Source: Trichopria drosophilae | Lineage: Eukaryota; Arthropoda; Insecta; Hymenoptera; Diapriidae | Assembly (NCBI GenBank): GCA_030407085.1 | Contig: CM059584.1 | Span: forward strand, 67,160,501-67,224,500 | Length of the DNA stretch: 64,000 nt | Reading direction: 5' to 3' | Shown: piece by piece, positions 17,641 to 30,155 of the stretch | How positions within the stretch are numbered: the stretch's first letter is position 1 | How the letters are laid out: each line of letters opens with the position of its first letter | The notes under the pieces: model-generated | Told to the model about the DNA's origin: nothing | Databases searched by the model: none | What the model saw: the letters and a program-made list of their open reading frames with translations, nothing else | Program-made: the position numbers and the translations under genes

Positions 17641-18640
17641 CCATCATAAGATGAGACTGATTTGTTATCATTGTATATTTGTCAAAAAATTAGTTATCTT
17701 GAAAGCTCACTACCCTGTCACAGCGGGTTCAACGTAGCGATAAAATCAGAAAATGCAATCATTTACCTATCACCGCCATGAAGGGATTACTAATTTTTTG
17801 TAAGTCACGCAACTATCATAGTAGGTTAAGGAATGTGATGATGGTTAAATGTGCCCTCATTTAACCATCATCAGTATAAAACATTACATCAGAGTGAAGG
17901 CATTGTGCGATGATATCATAATACGTTGATTCGAATGATTTTCATAAATGATGGTGATAATAATCGTATTACTACTGACGTCAGTATGTTGCAAGTTGCG
18001 ATATCATCAACGCCTTTAATTGTAATATATTACAAATAGCCCGTTAACATTCTTAAGAATGTTATCATTTATTGTTATTAATTACACGTCAAACTCATTA
18101 ATGAAACAAGGTATTATGTGCAGTAGAGTGAATACTTTTATTTTTATTATACAAGTCACTTTATCCATCCACATATCCTATTTACAATATTTAATTCACT
18201 AGCATAATGGATTATTATAACTTAATGCAAATTCAAACAATCGAAAAGTTAATAATAAAAGTGAAGTATATAATGTTAGGTGAGTAGATAAGCCTAAGGG
18301 GCTTCTGCCCCCCCCCCCCGACACCCTACCTCCCTTCGATCATAGTGTAATGGAATAATTGCGCAAGTGGGCCGTAAGAAGGTCATGACTAAAAGGAGGT
18401 TATTATAAACAATTTCATATATTGTTATTATAAATTTCGAAAGCTGTGAAGGTCGAAAAACATAGGTAATTTATTGCGTTAGATTGTCTAATGAAAAGAG
18501 AGATAAAGGTCAACCAATATTTATTATTTCATTAGATATTGTTATTAATAAAATGTTCTGTTTTTACATTGTCGTTGAAAATCACGTCTTTCTAATGCTT
18601 GATCTTACAAAATTCCATCAGAGAGATCGAAAAGTGTTGG
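17641..18640. other. No gene; AT-rich with a poly-C tract
   Basis: I find no coding sequence. The stretch holds many short palindromic words ('gatgatatcat', 'catcatc'). A run of about 13 C lies at 18308-18320, preceded by a 'cttctgcc' motif. The rest is AT-rich up to the right arm of the inverted repeat. Confidence 0.45.
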
Positions 18641-18643
18641 CCG

Positions 18644-18890
18644 TTACACATTAGTTATAGCAGCTGGCATGCAAGTCCATGCTTCTTCAATTTGTCGTTC
18701 AGCAAACATGCAGATGAAATCGATTGGTAGACATTCTGTATCTTTTGTTTCCATCAATGCGAGACGTTTCACTTCGTAATAAATCCTCAATGAACGTTGA
18801 AAGGATGCAGGCTGTTCAAGTAGATTTTCCAATACCCAATTTTTAAGTATTTGTAAATTATCTTTAGTTCATGTTCCATTAATCGTATGT
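18644..18890 (-). pseudogene. C-terminal part of the unnamed protein, inverted copy
   Basis: On the minus strand the wording HTINGT, then LKNWVLENLLEQPASFQRSL, then RLALMETKDTECLPIDFICM and FAERQIEEAWTCMP follows the stop of the upstream frame at 18894 in a different frame. It is the counterpart of 15369-15512 and keeps about 31 codons that are missing there. A TGA follows HTINGT, another break. Similarity to the left copy ends near 18660. Confidence 0.55.
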
Positions 18891-18893
18891 TTT

Positions 18894-19298
18894 TCACACT
18901 TCTCCGACAATTGATATTGCTGGTGCTGCTTCAGTTTTGTTAGAAATGGGCAGTCCAAAATGTCGAGATCCATTCAATGTCGAAATCCAGCCAATCAACC
19001 AACATTTTATATCTACTCCTTTTACATAAATTTTGCTAGCACATTTAACGATATCCTCCAAAGTTTCGTTTATTGCGTCAAATAGTAAGTCGCGAAATTG
19101 CCATGGTAAGCCATGGTAATTATGCATTAACCAGTTATTCACTCTTTTATAGTATAACGGCAACCACACCCATTGATATGGTGGTTTAAACACATAAGTC
19201 TCAATTTCACTGTCGAAAATATTAATTATAGACATTTCCTTCGGTATGAAGCGATTACCAGGCCCGCGGAATCCCTGCACGTCTACAATGTATTCCAT
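18894..19298 (-). pseudogene. Unnamed insect virus-like-element protein, inverted copy with open start
   Basis: The minus-strand frame is open for 134 codons from Met 19298 (MEYIVDVQGF, then NRFIPKEMSIIN) to a stop at 18894. It corresponds to 14964-15368 without the nonsense codon seen there. Key visible motifs are VDVQGF near the N-terminus, FKPPYQW, NYHGLPWQ and IYVKGVDIKCWL. It ends at the same shared stop (IVGEV) as the left copy. Because the family reading resumes in another frame just after, this stop marks an old frameshift inherited by both copies, not the natural end. The biochemical role is unknown; an RNase H-fold exonuclease is a guess from the acidic N-terminal motif. Confidence 0.55.
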
Positions 19299-19384
19299 TT
19301 CGTATGATACTGATTCACTAGCAATTAAAGTGTAACTATATTTTATTCATTAATTAGCGCATGCCCAATAATGGCTACCTCCTC

Positions 19385-20093
19385 TCAAACCAACTTCTTT
19401 ACATTTCCACTTATTGGGTTATATTCTATAATGCTATAATGTAAAATTAAACAAGAAGGAGAAGTGTTTGCAGGAAAATTTTCTTTTGATTCAAATTCGA
19501 GCCGCACATCGATAGGTGCGTGTTTTAAAGCTTCATTCTGCTAAGAGCAATCAATAGTGATTAATGGAGCTTTCTCTAAAAATATTGATTTATTCAATAT
19601 AGGTTTACCATTAACATTTTTATTATAGTAACTAGCTTGGAAATTGATATACATATCGTATAATAAAGAAAATTGATTATTTGCAATATCAAGGTTTAAA
19701 TTACCATACGGATAATATTTTGAATTCAAAAATACTTTAACATTACTAATGTTACAGTGATCAAAAAGGCTAGCATTTTTCGCCTTGTCATTTTTTCGTG
19801 CTATTTGGAAGCCGATAATAATATATTCGAGTTTTGTCGCTGTTTTCACGAACCACGCGTGGGTCGATGTTACCGGCAATAGCGGATATTCATAGTTCCC
19901 ATGTACGGAAACTTAAAGAAATGCAAGGATCTTTTCTAATGAAATGTAACAGCTGTATTCTTCCCTTATCAACCAACGTCACATATGGAACTAACCATTC
20001 TATTTTATTCATCTCAATTTTGTAATATTCTTCTGCATTTTGTATAATTGCATTATCATTGTTATGATCCGAGGTAAAAATTAATTTCATCAT
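19385..20093 (-). pseudogene. Double jelly-roll capsid-like protein, inverted copy, broken
   Basis: Minus-strand counterpart of 14143-14877. From Met 20093 it reads MMKLIFTSDHNNDN to SLSFRTWEL, where a two-base deletion near 19885 shifts the frame. The middle part (YPLLPVTSTHAWFVKTATKL through KAPLITIDCS) is read from 19879 down to a TAG at 19541-19543, which replaces the Lys codon of the left copy. The remaining C-terminus continues in the same frame to about 19385. It lacks a few residues after 'TATKLE' relative to the left copy. It shares the truncated N-terminus of the left copy and abuts satellite sequence 64 bases beyond its Met. Confidence 0.75.
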
Positions 20094-20183
20094 TATAATA
20101 TTTTATTTCTTAATTTCTTAAATGCTCATTAGTCTATTGTCAATAAAGCCGGATCATAAATAGCACAGAAGTTTGAAACGTTT

Positions 20184-20321
20184 AAAGTTTTAAACGCGAG
20201 CAAAACAAACCTTCAATTGTTCTATCAAGTTCGCCCGATACTTGACAGCCGTCAGAAGTGAGCATAACCAAATTTAGAGAAATAAAGTTAAGAAATAGTA
20301 AAATAATCGAGCTCAAAAGTA
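20184..20321 (+). repeat. Satellite spacer S, copy 1 (partial, array edge)
   Basis: This edge copy begins AAAGTTTTAAACGCGAGC and stops after 'cgagctcaaaagta', where it joins an A monomer. The monomer-like second half of the spacer is missing. It is more diverged than the internal copies and directly adjoins the end of the virus-like inverted repeat. Confidence 0.85.
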
Positions 20322-20687
20322 TATTTTAAGACCAGTCTCGATGTCCGCACTGGAATAGACTGACCTCCAGGGCCCGCTGAAGACTAATTATGCGATTTTG
20401 ATGACGTTAGGTAACATCAAATCGCGTGCATTTTTGATATTATTTTTAATGAATTTTTTAACGATTTTTAAGCCCTGTGTCGTCGCTCGCACTTCAATAG
20501 ATCGCCCTGCACGAAAATCGATGATTACTCAGCTGTCATTTTGCTGACGTTAGGCAACATCAAATCGCGTGCATTTTTTATATTATTTTAAATGGACAAT
20601 TTGAAACATTTTAAGACCAGTCTCGATCTCCGCACTTTAATAAACTGACCTCCAGGGCCTGATGAAGACTACTTATGCGATTTTGAT

Positions 20688-20946
20688 AAAGTTTTAAACG
20701 CGAGCAAAACAAACCTTCAATTGTTTTATCAAGTTCGCCCGATCCTTGACAGCCGCCAGAAGTGAGCATAACCAAATTTAGAGAAATAAAGTGAAGAAAT
20801 AGTAAAATAATCGAGCTCAAATGTAATCTGGCATTACTGATATTTTTGCAAAATAATGTATAAAGAATTTACAGACCATTCCCGATGCTCGCAATTGCAT
20901 ACGCTGCCCGCTACGGCCATCAGAAACTTACTGATGCGATTTTGAT
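20688..20946 (+). repeat. Satellite spacer S, copy 2 (259 bp)
   Basis: The first ~150 bp are unlike any monomer (AAAGTTTTAAACGCGAGC through CTGGCATTAC). The last ~105 bp ('tttacagaccattcccgatg', 'gcatacgctgcccgctacgg') align as a diverged monomer with the second half of type A. It is preceded by a variant A monomer carrying 'gatctccgcacttgaataaa' (here 'tttaataaa'). Confidence 0.9.
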
Positions 20947-22370
20947 GACGTTAGGCAATATCAAATCGCGTGCATTTTTTATATTATTTTAAATGGACAA
21001 TTTGAAACATTTTAAGACCAGTCTCGATGTCCGCACTTGAATAGACTGACCTCCAGGGCCCGCTGAAGACTAATTATGCGATTTTGATGATGTTAGGTAA
21101 CATCAAATCGCGTGCATTTTTGATATTATTTTTAATGAATTTTTTAACGATTTTTAAGCCCTGTGTCGTCGCTCGCACTTCAATAGATCGCCCTGCACGA
21201 AAATCGATGATTACTCAGCGGTCATTTTGATGACGTTAGGGAACATCAAATCGCGTGCATTTTTGATATTATTTTAAATGGACAATTTGAAACATTTTAA
21301 GACCAGTCTCGATGTCCGCACTTGAATAGACTGACCTCCAGGGCCCGCTGAAGACTAATTATGCGATTTTGATGACGTTAGGTAACATCAAATCGCGTGC
21401 ATTTTTGATATTATTTTTAATGAATTTTTTAACGATTTTTAAGCCCTGTGTCGTCGCTCGCACTTCAATAGATCGCCCTGCACGAAAATCGTCGGTTACT
21501 CAGCGGTCATTTTGATTACGTTAGGCAACATCAAATCGCGTGCATTTTTTATATTATTTTAAATGGACAATTTGAAACATTTTAAGACCAGTCTCGATGT
21601 CCGCACTTGAATAGACTGACCTCCAGCGCCCGCTGAAGACTAATTATGCGATTTTGATGACGTTAGGTAACATCAAATCGCGTGCATTTTTGATATTATT
21701 TTTAATGAATTTTTTAACGATTTTTAAGCCCTGTGTCGTCGCTCGCACTTCAATAGATCGCCCTTCACGAAAATCGTCGGTTACTCAGCGGTCAGTTTGA
21801 TTACGTTAGGCAACATCAAATCGCGTGCATTTTTTATATTATTTTAAATGGACAATTTGAAACATTTTAAGACCAGTCTCGATGTCCGCACTTGAATAGA
21901 CTGACCTCCAGGGCCCGCTGAAGACTAATTATGCGATTTTGACGACGTTAGGTAACATTAAATCGCGTGCATTTTTGCTATTATTTTAAATGGACAATTT
22001 GAAACATTTTAAGACCAGTCTCGATGTCCGCACTTGAATAGACTGACCTCCAGGGCCCGCTGAAGACTATTTATGCGATTTTGATGACGTTAGGTAACAT
22101 CAAATCGCGTGCATTTTTGATATTATTTTTAATGAATTTTTTAACGATTTTTAAGCCCTGTGTCGTCGCTCGCACTTCAATAGATCGCCCTGCACGAAAA
22201 TCGATGATTACTCAGCTGTCATTTTGCTGACGTTAGGCAACATCAAATCGCGTGCATTTTTTATATTATTTTAAATGGACAATTTGAAACATTTTAAGAC
22301 CAGTCTCGATCTCCGCACTTGAATAAACTGACCTCCAGGGCCTAATGAAGACAACTTATGCGATTTTGAT

Positions 22371-22629
22371 AAAGTTTTAAACGCGAGCAAAACAAACCTT
22401 CAATTGTTTTATCAAGTTCGCCCGATCCTTGACAGCCGCCAGAAGTGAGCATAACCAAATTTAGAGAAATAAAGTGAAGAAATAGTAAAATAATCGAGCT
22501 CAAATGTAATCTGGCATTACTGATATTTTTGCAAAATAATGTATAAAGAATTTACAGACCATTCCCGATGCTCGCAATTGCATACGCTGCCCGCTACGGC
22601 CATCAGAAACTTACTGATGCGATTTTGAT
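22371..22629 (+). repeat. Satellite spacer S, copy 3
   Basis: Nearly identical to copy 2 and exactly 1683 bp downstream of it. The preceding A monomer has the variant 'cctaatgaagacaactt'. Confidence 0.9.
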
Positions 22630-24337
22630 GACGTTAGGCAATATCAAATCGCGTGCATTTTTTATATTATTTTAAATGGACAATTTGAAACATTTTAAGA
22701 CCAGTCTCGATGTCCGCACTTGAATAGACTGACCTCCAGGGCCCGCTGAAGACTAATTATGCGATTTTGATGATGTTAGGTAACATCAAATCGCGTGCAT
22801 TTTTGATATTATTTTTAATGAATTTTTTAACGATTTTTAAGCCCTGTGTCGTCGCTCGCACTTCAATAGATCGCCCTGCACGAAAATCGATGATTACTCA
22901 GCGGTCATTTTGATGACGTTAGGGAACATCAAATCGCGTGCATTTTTGATATTATTTTAAATGGACAATTTGAAACATTTTAAGACCAGTCTCGATGTCC
23001 GCACTTGAATAGACTGACCTCCAGGGCCCGCTGAAGACTAATTATGCGATTTTGATGACGTTAGGTAACATCAAATCGCGTGCATTTTTGATATTATTTT
23101 TAATGAATTTTTTAACGATTTTTAAGCCCTGTGTCTTCGCTCGCACTTCAATAGATCGCCCTGCACGAAAATCGCCGGTTACTCAGCCGTCATTTTGATC
23201 ACGTTAGGCAACATCATATCGCGTGCATTTTTGATATTATTTTAAATGGACAATTTGAAACATTTTAAGACCAGTCTCGATGTCCGCACTTGAATAGACT
23301 GACCTCCAGCGCCCGCTGAAGACTAATTATGCGATTTTGATGACGTTAGGTAACATCAAATCGCGTGCATTTTTGATATTATTTTTAATGAATTTTTTAA
23401 CGATTTTTAAGCCCTGTGTCGTCGCTCGCACTTCAATAGATCGCCCTTCACGAAAATCGTCGGTTACTCAGCGGTCAGTTTGATTACGTTAGGCAACATC
23501 AAATCGCGTGCATTTTTTATATTATTTTAAATGGACAATTTGAAACATTCTAAGACCAGTCTCGATGTCCGCACTTGAATAGACTGACCTCCAGGGCCCG
23601 CTGAAGACTATTTATGCGATTTTGATGACGTTAGGTAACATCAAATCGCGTGCATTTTTGCTATTATTTTTAATGAATTTTTTAACGATTTTTAAGCCCT
23701 GTGTCGTCGCTCGCACTTCAATAGATCGCCCTGCACGAAAATCGATGATTACTCCGCGGTCATTTTGATGACGTTAGGCAACATCAAATCGCGTGCATTT
23801 TTTATATTATTTTAAATGGACAATTTGAAACATTTTAAGACCAGTCTCGATGTCCGCACTTGAATAGACTGACCTCCAGGGCCCGCTGAAGACTAATTAT
23901 GCGATTTTGACGACGTTAGGTAACATTAAATCGCGTGCATTTTTGCTATTATTTTAAATGGACAATTTGAAACATTTTAAGACCAGTCTCGATGTCCGCA
24001 CTTGAATAGACTGACCTCCAGGGCCCGCTGAAGACTATTTATGCGATTTTGATGACGTTAGGTAACATCAAATCGCGTGCATTTTTGATATTATTTTTAA
24101 TGAATTTGTTAACGATTTTTAAGCCCTGTGTCGTCGCTCGCACTTGATAGATCGCCCTGCACGAAAATCGATGATTACTCAGCTGTCATTTTGCTGACGT
24201 TAGGCAACATCAAATCGCGTGCATTTTTGATATTATTTTAAATGGACAATTTGAAACATTTTAAGACCAGTCTCGATCTCCGCACTTGAATAAACTGACC
24301 TCCAGGGCTTGATGAAGACTACTTATGCGATTTTGAT

Positions 24338-24596
24338 AAAGTTTTAAACGCGAGCAAAACAAACCTTCAATTGTTTTATCAAGTTCGCCCGATCCTTGAC
24401 AGCCGCCAGAAGTGAGCATAACCAAATTTAGAGAAATAAAGTGAAGAAATAGTAAAATAATCGAGCTCAAATGTAATTTGGCATTACTGATATTTTTGCA
24501 AAATAATGTATAAAGAATTTACAGACCATTCCCGATGCTCGCAATTGCATACGCTGCCCGCTACGGCCATCAGAAACTTACTGATGCGATTTTGAT
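24338..24596 (+). repeat. Satellite spacer S, copy 4
   Basis: Located 1967 bp after copy 3 and nearly identical in sequence ('aatgtaatttggc' replaces 'aatgtaatctggc'). Confidence 0.9.
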
Positions 24597-26020
24597 GACG
24601 TTAGGCAATATCAAATCGCGTGCATATTTTATATTATTTGAAATGGACAATTTGAAACATTTTAAGACCAGTCTCGATGTCCGCACTTGAATAGACTGAC
24701 CTCCAGGGCCCGCTGAAGACTATTTATGCGATTTTGATGACGTTAGGTAACATCAAATCGCGTGCATTTTTGATATTATTTTTAATGAATTTTTTAACGA
24801 TTTTTAAGCCCTGTGTCGTCGCTCGCACTTCAATAGATCGTTCTGCACGAAAATCGATGATTACTCCGCGGTCATTTTGATGACGTTAGGCAACATCAAA
24901 TCGCGTGCATTTTTTATATTATTTTAAATGGACAATTTGAATCATTTTAAGACCAGTCTCGAAGTCCGCACTTGAATAGACTGACCTCCAGCGCCCGCTG
25001 AAGACTAATTATGCGATTTTGATGACGTTAGGTAACATCAAATCGCGTGCATTTTTGATATTATTTTTAATGAATTTTTTAACGATTTTTAAGCCCTGTG
25101 TCGTCGCTCGCACTTCAATAGATCGCCCTTCACGAAAATCGTCGGTTACTCAGCGGTCAGTTTGATTACGTTAGGCAACATCAAATCGCGTGCATTTTTT
25201 ATATTATTTTAAATGGACAATTTGAAACATTTTAAGACCAGTCTCGATGTCCGCACTTGAATAGACTGACCTCCAGGGCCCGCTGAAGACTATTTATGCG
25301 ATTTTGATGACGTTAGGTAACATCAAATCGCGTGCATTTTTGATATTATTTTTAATGAATTTTTTAACGATTTTTAAGCCCTGTGTCGTCGCTCGCACTT
25401 CAATAGATCGCCCTGCACGAAAATCGATGATTACTCCGCGGTCATTTTGATGACGTTAGGCAACATCAAATCGCGTGCATTTTTTATATTATTTTAAATG
25501 GACAATTTGAAACATTTTAAGACCAGTCTCGATGTCCGCACTTGAATAGACTGACCTCCAGGGCCCGCTGAAGACTAATTATGCGATTTTGATGACGTTA
25601 GGTAACATTAAATCGCGTGCATTTTTGCTATTATTTTAAATGGACAATTTGAAACATTTTAAGACCAGTCTCGATGTCCGCACTTGAATAGACTGACCTC
25701 CAGGGCCCGCTGAAGACTATTTATGCGATTTTGATGACGTTAGGTAACATCAAATCGCGTGCATTTTTGATATTATTTTTAATGAATTTTTTAACGATTT
25801 TTAAGCCCTGTGTCGTCGCTCGCACTTCAATAGATCGCCCTGCACGAAAATCGATGATTACTCAGCTGTCATTTTGCTGACGTTAGGCAACATCAAATCG
25901 CGTGCATTTTTGATATTATTTTAAATGGACAATTTGAAACATTTTAAGACCAGTCTCGATCTCCGCACTTGAATAAACTGACCTCCAGGGCCTGATGAAG
26001 ACTACTTATGCGATTTTGAT

Positions 26021-26279
26021 AAAGTTTTAAACGCGAGCAAAACAAACCTTCAATTGTTTTATCAAGTTCGCCCGATCCTTGACAGCCGCCAGAAGTGAGC
26101 ATAACCAAATTTAGAGAAATAAAGTGAAGAAATAGTAAAATAATCGAGCTCAAATGTAATCTGGCATTACTGATATTTTTGCAAAATAATGTATAAAGAA
26201 TTTACAGACCATTCCCGATGCTCGCAATTGCATACGCTGCCCGCTACGGCCATCAGAAACTTACTGATGCGATTTTGAT
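26021..26279 (+). repeat. Satellite spacer S, copy 5
   Basis: Located 1683 bp after copy 4. Same sequence and same flanking variants as copy 2. Confidence 0.9.
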
Positions 26280-27133
26280 GACGTTAGGCAATATCAAATC
26301 GCGTGCATTTTTTATATTATTTTAAATGGACAATTTGAAACATTTTAAGACCAGTCTCGATGTCCGCACTTGAATAGACTGACCTCCAGGGCCCGCTGAA
26401 GACTAATTATGCGATTTTGATGACGTTAGGTAACATCAAATCGCGTGCATTTTTGATATTATTTTTAATGAATTTTTTAACGATTTTTAAGCCCTGTGTC
26501 GTCGCTCGCACTTCAATAGATCGCCCTGCACGAAAATCGATGATTACTCAGCGGTCATTTTGATGACGTTAGGGAACATCAAATCGCGTGCATTTTTGAT
26601 ATTATTTTAAATGGACAATTTGAAACATTTTAAGACCAGTCTCGATGTCCGCACTTGAATAGACTGACCTCCAGGGCCCGCTGAAGACTAATTATGCGAT
26701 TTTGACGACGTTAGGTAACATTAAATCGCGTGCATTTTTGCTATTATTTTAAATGGACAATTTGAAACATTTTAAGACCAGTCTCGATGTCCGCACTTGA
26801 ATAGACTGACCTCCAGGGCCCGCTGAAGACTAATTATGCGATTTTGATGATGTTAGGTAACATCAAATCGCGTGCATTTTTGATATTATTTTTAATGAAT
26901 TTTTTAACGATTTTTAAGCCCTGTGTCGTCGCTCGCACTTCAATAGATCGCCCTGCACGAAAATCGTCGGTTACTCAGCGGTCATTTTGATTACGTTAGG
27001 CAACATCAAATCGCGTGCATTTTTGATATTATTTTAAATGGACAATTTGAAACATTTTAAGATCAGTCTCGATGTACGCACTTGAATAGACTGACCTCCA
27101 GGGCCCGCTGAAGACTACTTATGCGATTTTGAT

Positions 27134-27332
27134 AAAGTTTTAAACGCGAGCAAAACAAACCTTGAATTGTTTTATCAAGTTCGCCCGAGTAAAATAATCG
27201 AGCTCAAATGTAATCTGGCATTACTGATATTTTTGCAAAATAATGTATAAAGAATTTACAGTCAGTCCCGATGCTCGCAATTGCATACTCTGCCCGCCAC
27301 GGCCATCAGAAACTTACTGATGCGATTTTGAT
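27134..27332 (+). repeat. Satellite spacer S, copy 6 with a ~60-bp deletion
   Basis: Located 1113 bp after copy 5. A 59-base segment is lost between 'gttcgcccga' and 'gtaaaataatcg', together with one base in 'cagtcagtcccg'. Confidence 0.9.
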
Positions 27333-28614
27333 GACGTTAGGTAACATTAAATCGCGTGCATTTTTGCTATTATTTTAAATGGACAATTTGAAACATTTTA
27401 AGACCAGTCTCGATGTCCGCACTTGAATAGACTGACCTCCAGGGCCCGCTGAAGATTAATTATGCGATTTTGATGACGTTACGTAACATCAAATCGCGTG
27501 CATTTTTGATATTATTTTTAATTAATTTTTTAACGATTTTTAAGCCCTGTGTCGTCGCTGGCACTTCAATAGATCGCCCTGCACGAAAATCGATGATTAC
27601 TCAGCGGTCATTTTGCTAACGTTAGGCAACATCAAATCGCGTGCATTTTTGATATTATTTTAAAAGGACAATTTGAAACATTTTAAGACCAGTCTCGATG
27701 TCCGCACTTGAATAGACTGACCTCCAGGGCCCGCTGAAGACTATTTATGCGATTTTGATGACGTTAGGTAACATCAAATCGCGTGCATTTTTGATATTAT
27801 TTTTAATGAATTTTTAAACCATTTTTAAGCCCTGTGTCGTCGCTAGCACGTCAATAGATCGCCCTGCACGAAAATCGATGATTACTCAGCGGCCATTTTG
27901 ATGACGTTAGGCAACATCAAATTGCGTGTATTTTTAATATTAATTTAAATGGATAATTTGCAACATTTTAAGACCAGTCTCGATGTCCGCACTTGAATAG
28001 ACTGACCTCCAGGGCCCGCTGAAGACTAATTATGCGATTTTGATGACGTTAGGTAACATCAAATCGCGTGCATTTTTGATATTATTTTTAATGAATTTTT
28101 TAACGATTTTTAAGCCCTGTGTCGTCGCTCGCACTTCAATAGATCGCCCTGCACGAAAATCGTCGGTTACTCAGCGGTCAGTTTGATTACGTTAGGCAAC
28201 ATCAAATCGCGTGCATTTTTTATATTATTTTAAATGGACAATTTGAAACATTTTAAGACCAGTCTCGATGTCCGCACTTGAATAGACTGACCTCCAGGGC
28301 CCGCTGAAGACTATTTATGCGATTTTGATGACGTTAGGTAACATCAAATCGCGTGCATTTTTGATATTATTTTTAATGAATTTTTTAACGATTTTTAAGC
28401 CCTGTGTCGTCGCTCGCACTTCAATAGATCGCCCTGCACGAAAATCGATGATTACTCAGCTGTCATTTTGCTGACGTTAGGCAACATCAAATCGCGTGCA
28501 TTTTTGATATTATTTTAAATGGACAATTTGAAACATTTTAAGACCAGTCTCGATCTCCGCACTTGAATAAACTGACCTCCAGGGCCTGATGAAGACTACT
28601 TATGCGATTTTGAT

Positions 28615-28873
28615 AAAGTTTTAAACGCGAGCAAAACAAACCTTCAATTGTTTTATCAAGTTCGCCCGATCCTTGACAGCCGCCAAAAGTGAGCATAACC
28701 AAATTTAGAGAAATAAAGTGAAAAAATAGTAAAATAATCGAGCTCAAATGTAATCTGGCATTACTGATATTTTTGCAAAATAATGTATAAAGAATTTACA
28801 GACCATTCCCGATGCTCGCAATTGCATACGCTGCCCGCTACGACCATCAGAAACTTACTGATGCGATTTTGAT
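28615..28873 (+). repeat. Satellite spacer S, copy 7
   Basis: Located 1481 bp after copy 6 and full length. It has small private changes ('gccaaaagtgag', 'gaaaaaatag'). Confidence 0.9.
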
Positions 28874-30155
28874 GACGTTAGGCAATATCAAATGGCGTGC
28901 ATTTTTTATATTATTTGAAATGGACAATTTGAAACATTTTAAGACCAGTCTCGATGTCCGCACTTGAATAGACTGACCTCCAGGGCCCGCTGAAGACTAA
29001 TTATGCGATTTTGATGATGTTAGGTAAGATCAAATCGCGTGCATTTTTGATATTATTTTTAATGAATTTTTTAACGATTTTTAAGCCCTGTGTCGTCGCT
29101 CGCACTTCAATAGATCGCCCTGCACGAAAATCGATGATTACTCAGCGGTCATTTTGATGACGTTAGGGAACATCAAATCGCGTGCATTTTTGATATTATT
29201 TTAAATGGACAATTTGAAACATTTTAAGACCAGTCTCGATGTCCGCACTTGAATAGACTGTCCTCCAGGGCCCGCTGAAGACTAATTATGCGATTTTGAT
29301 GACGTTAGGTAACATCAAATCGCGTGCATTTTTGATATTATTTTTAATGAATTTTTTAACGATTTTTAAGCCCTGTATCGTCGATCGCACTTCAATAGAT
29401 CGCCCTGCACGAAAATCGATGATTACTCAGCGGTCATTTTGCTGACGTTAGGCAACATCAAATCGCGTGCATTTTTGATATATTTTTAAATGAACTGTTT
29501 AAACGACTTTAAGCCCCGTCTCGATGTCCGCACTTGAATAGACTGACCTCCAGGCCCCGCTGAAGACTACTTATGCGATTTTGATGACGTTAGGTAACAT
29601 CAAATCGCGTGCATTTTTGATATTATTTTTAATGAATTTTTTAACGATTTTTAAGCCCTGTGTCGTCGCTCGCACTTCAATAGATCGCCCTGCACGAAAA
29701 TCGATGATTACTCAGCGGTCATTTTGATGACGTTAGGCAACATTAAATCGCGTGCATTTTTGCTATTATTTTAAATGGACAATTTGAAGCATTTTAAGAC
29801 CAGTCTCGATGTCCGCACTTGAATAGACTGACCTCCAGGGCCCGCTGAAGATTAATTATGCGATTTTGATGACGTTACGTAACATCAAATCGCGTGCATT
29901 TTTGATATTATTTTTAATTAATTTTTTAACGATTTTTAAGCCCTGTGTCGTCGCTGGCACTTCAATAGATCGCCCTGCACGAAAATCGATGATTACTCAG
30001 CGGTCATTTTGCTAACGTTAGGCAACATCAAATCGCGTGCATTTTTGATATTATTTTAAAAGGACAATTTGAAACATTTTAAGACCAGTCTCGATCTCCG
30101 CACTTGAATAGACTGACCTTCAGGGCCTGATGAAGAATATTTATGCGATTTTGAT

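Larger units (their letters stand above)
12226..20157. mobile_element. Degraded Polinton/adintovirus-like virion-gene segment
   Basis: Plus-strand remnants occur in the order phospholipase A2 domain, basic protein, pX-like virion protein, adenain-like protease, double jelly-roll capsid-like protein, unnamed protein. The last two are repeated inverted at 18644-20093. This combination is known from arthropod Polinton/Maverick and adintovirus-type elements. No polymerase B, packaging ATPase, penton or integrase is visible within the segment, and no terminal repeats or target duplications can be defined. Every gene except the capsid-like frame at 14143 is visibly broken, so this is an old endogenous copy. 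The extent given simply spans the recognisable genes. Confidence 0.6.
18660..20157. repeat. Large inverted repeat, right arm
   Basis: This is the reverse counterpart of 14077-15512. The outer end, ATAAAGCCGGATCATAAATA at about 20144-20163, is the inverse of 14077 onwards, and satellite-related sequence starts immediately after. The arm is slightly longer than the left one because it keeps a segment deleted there. Confidence 0.85.
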
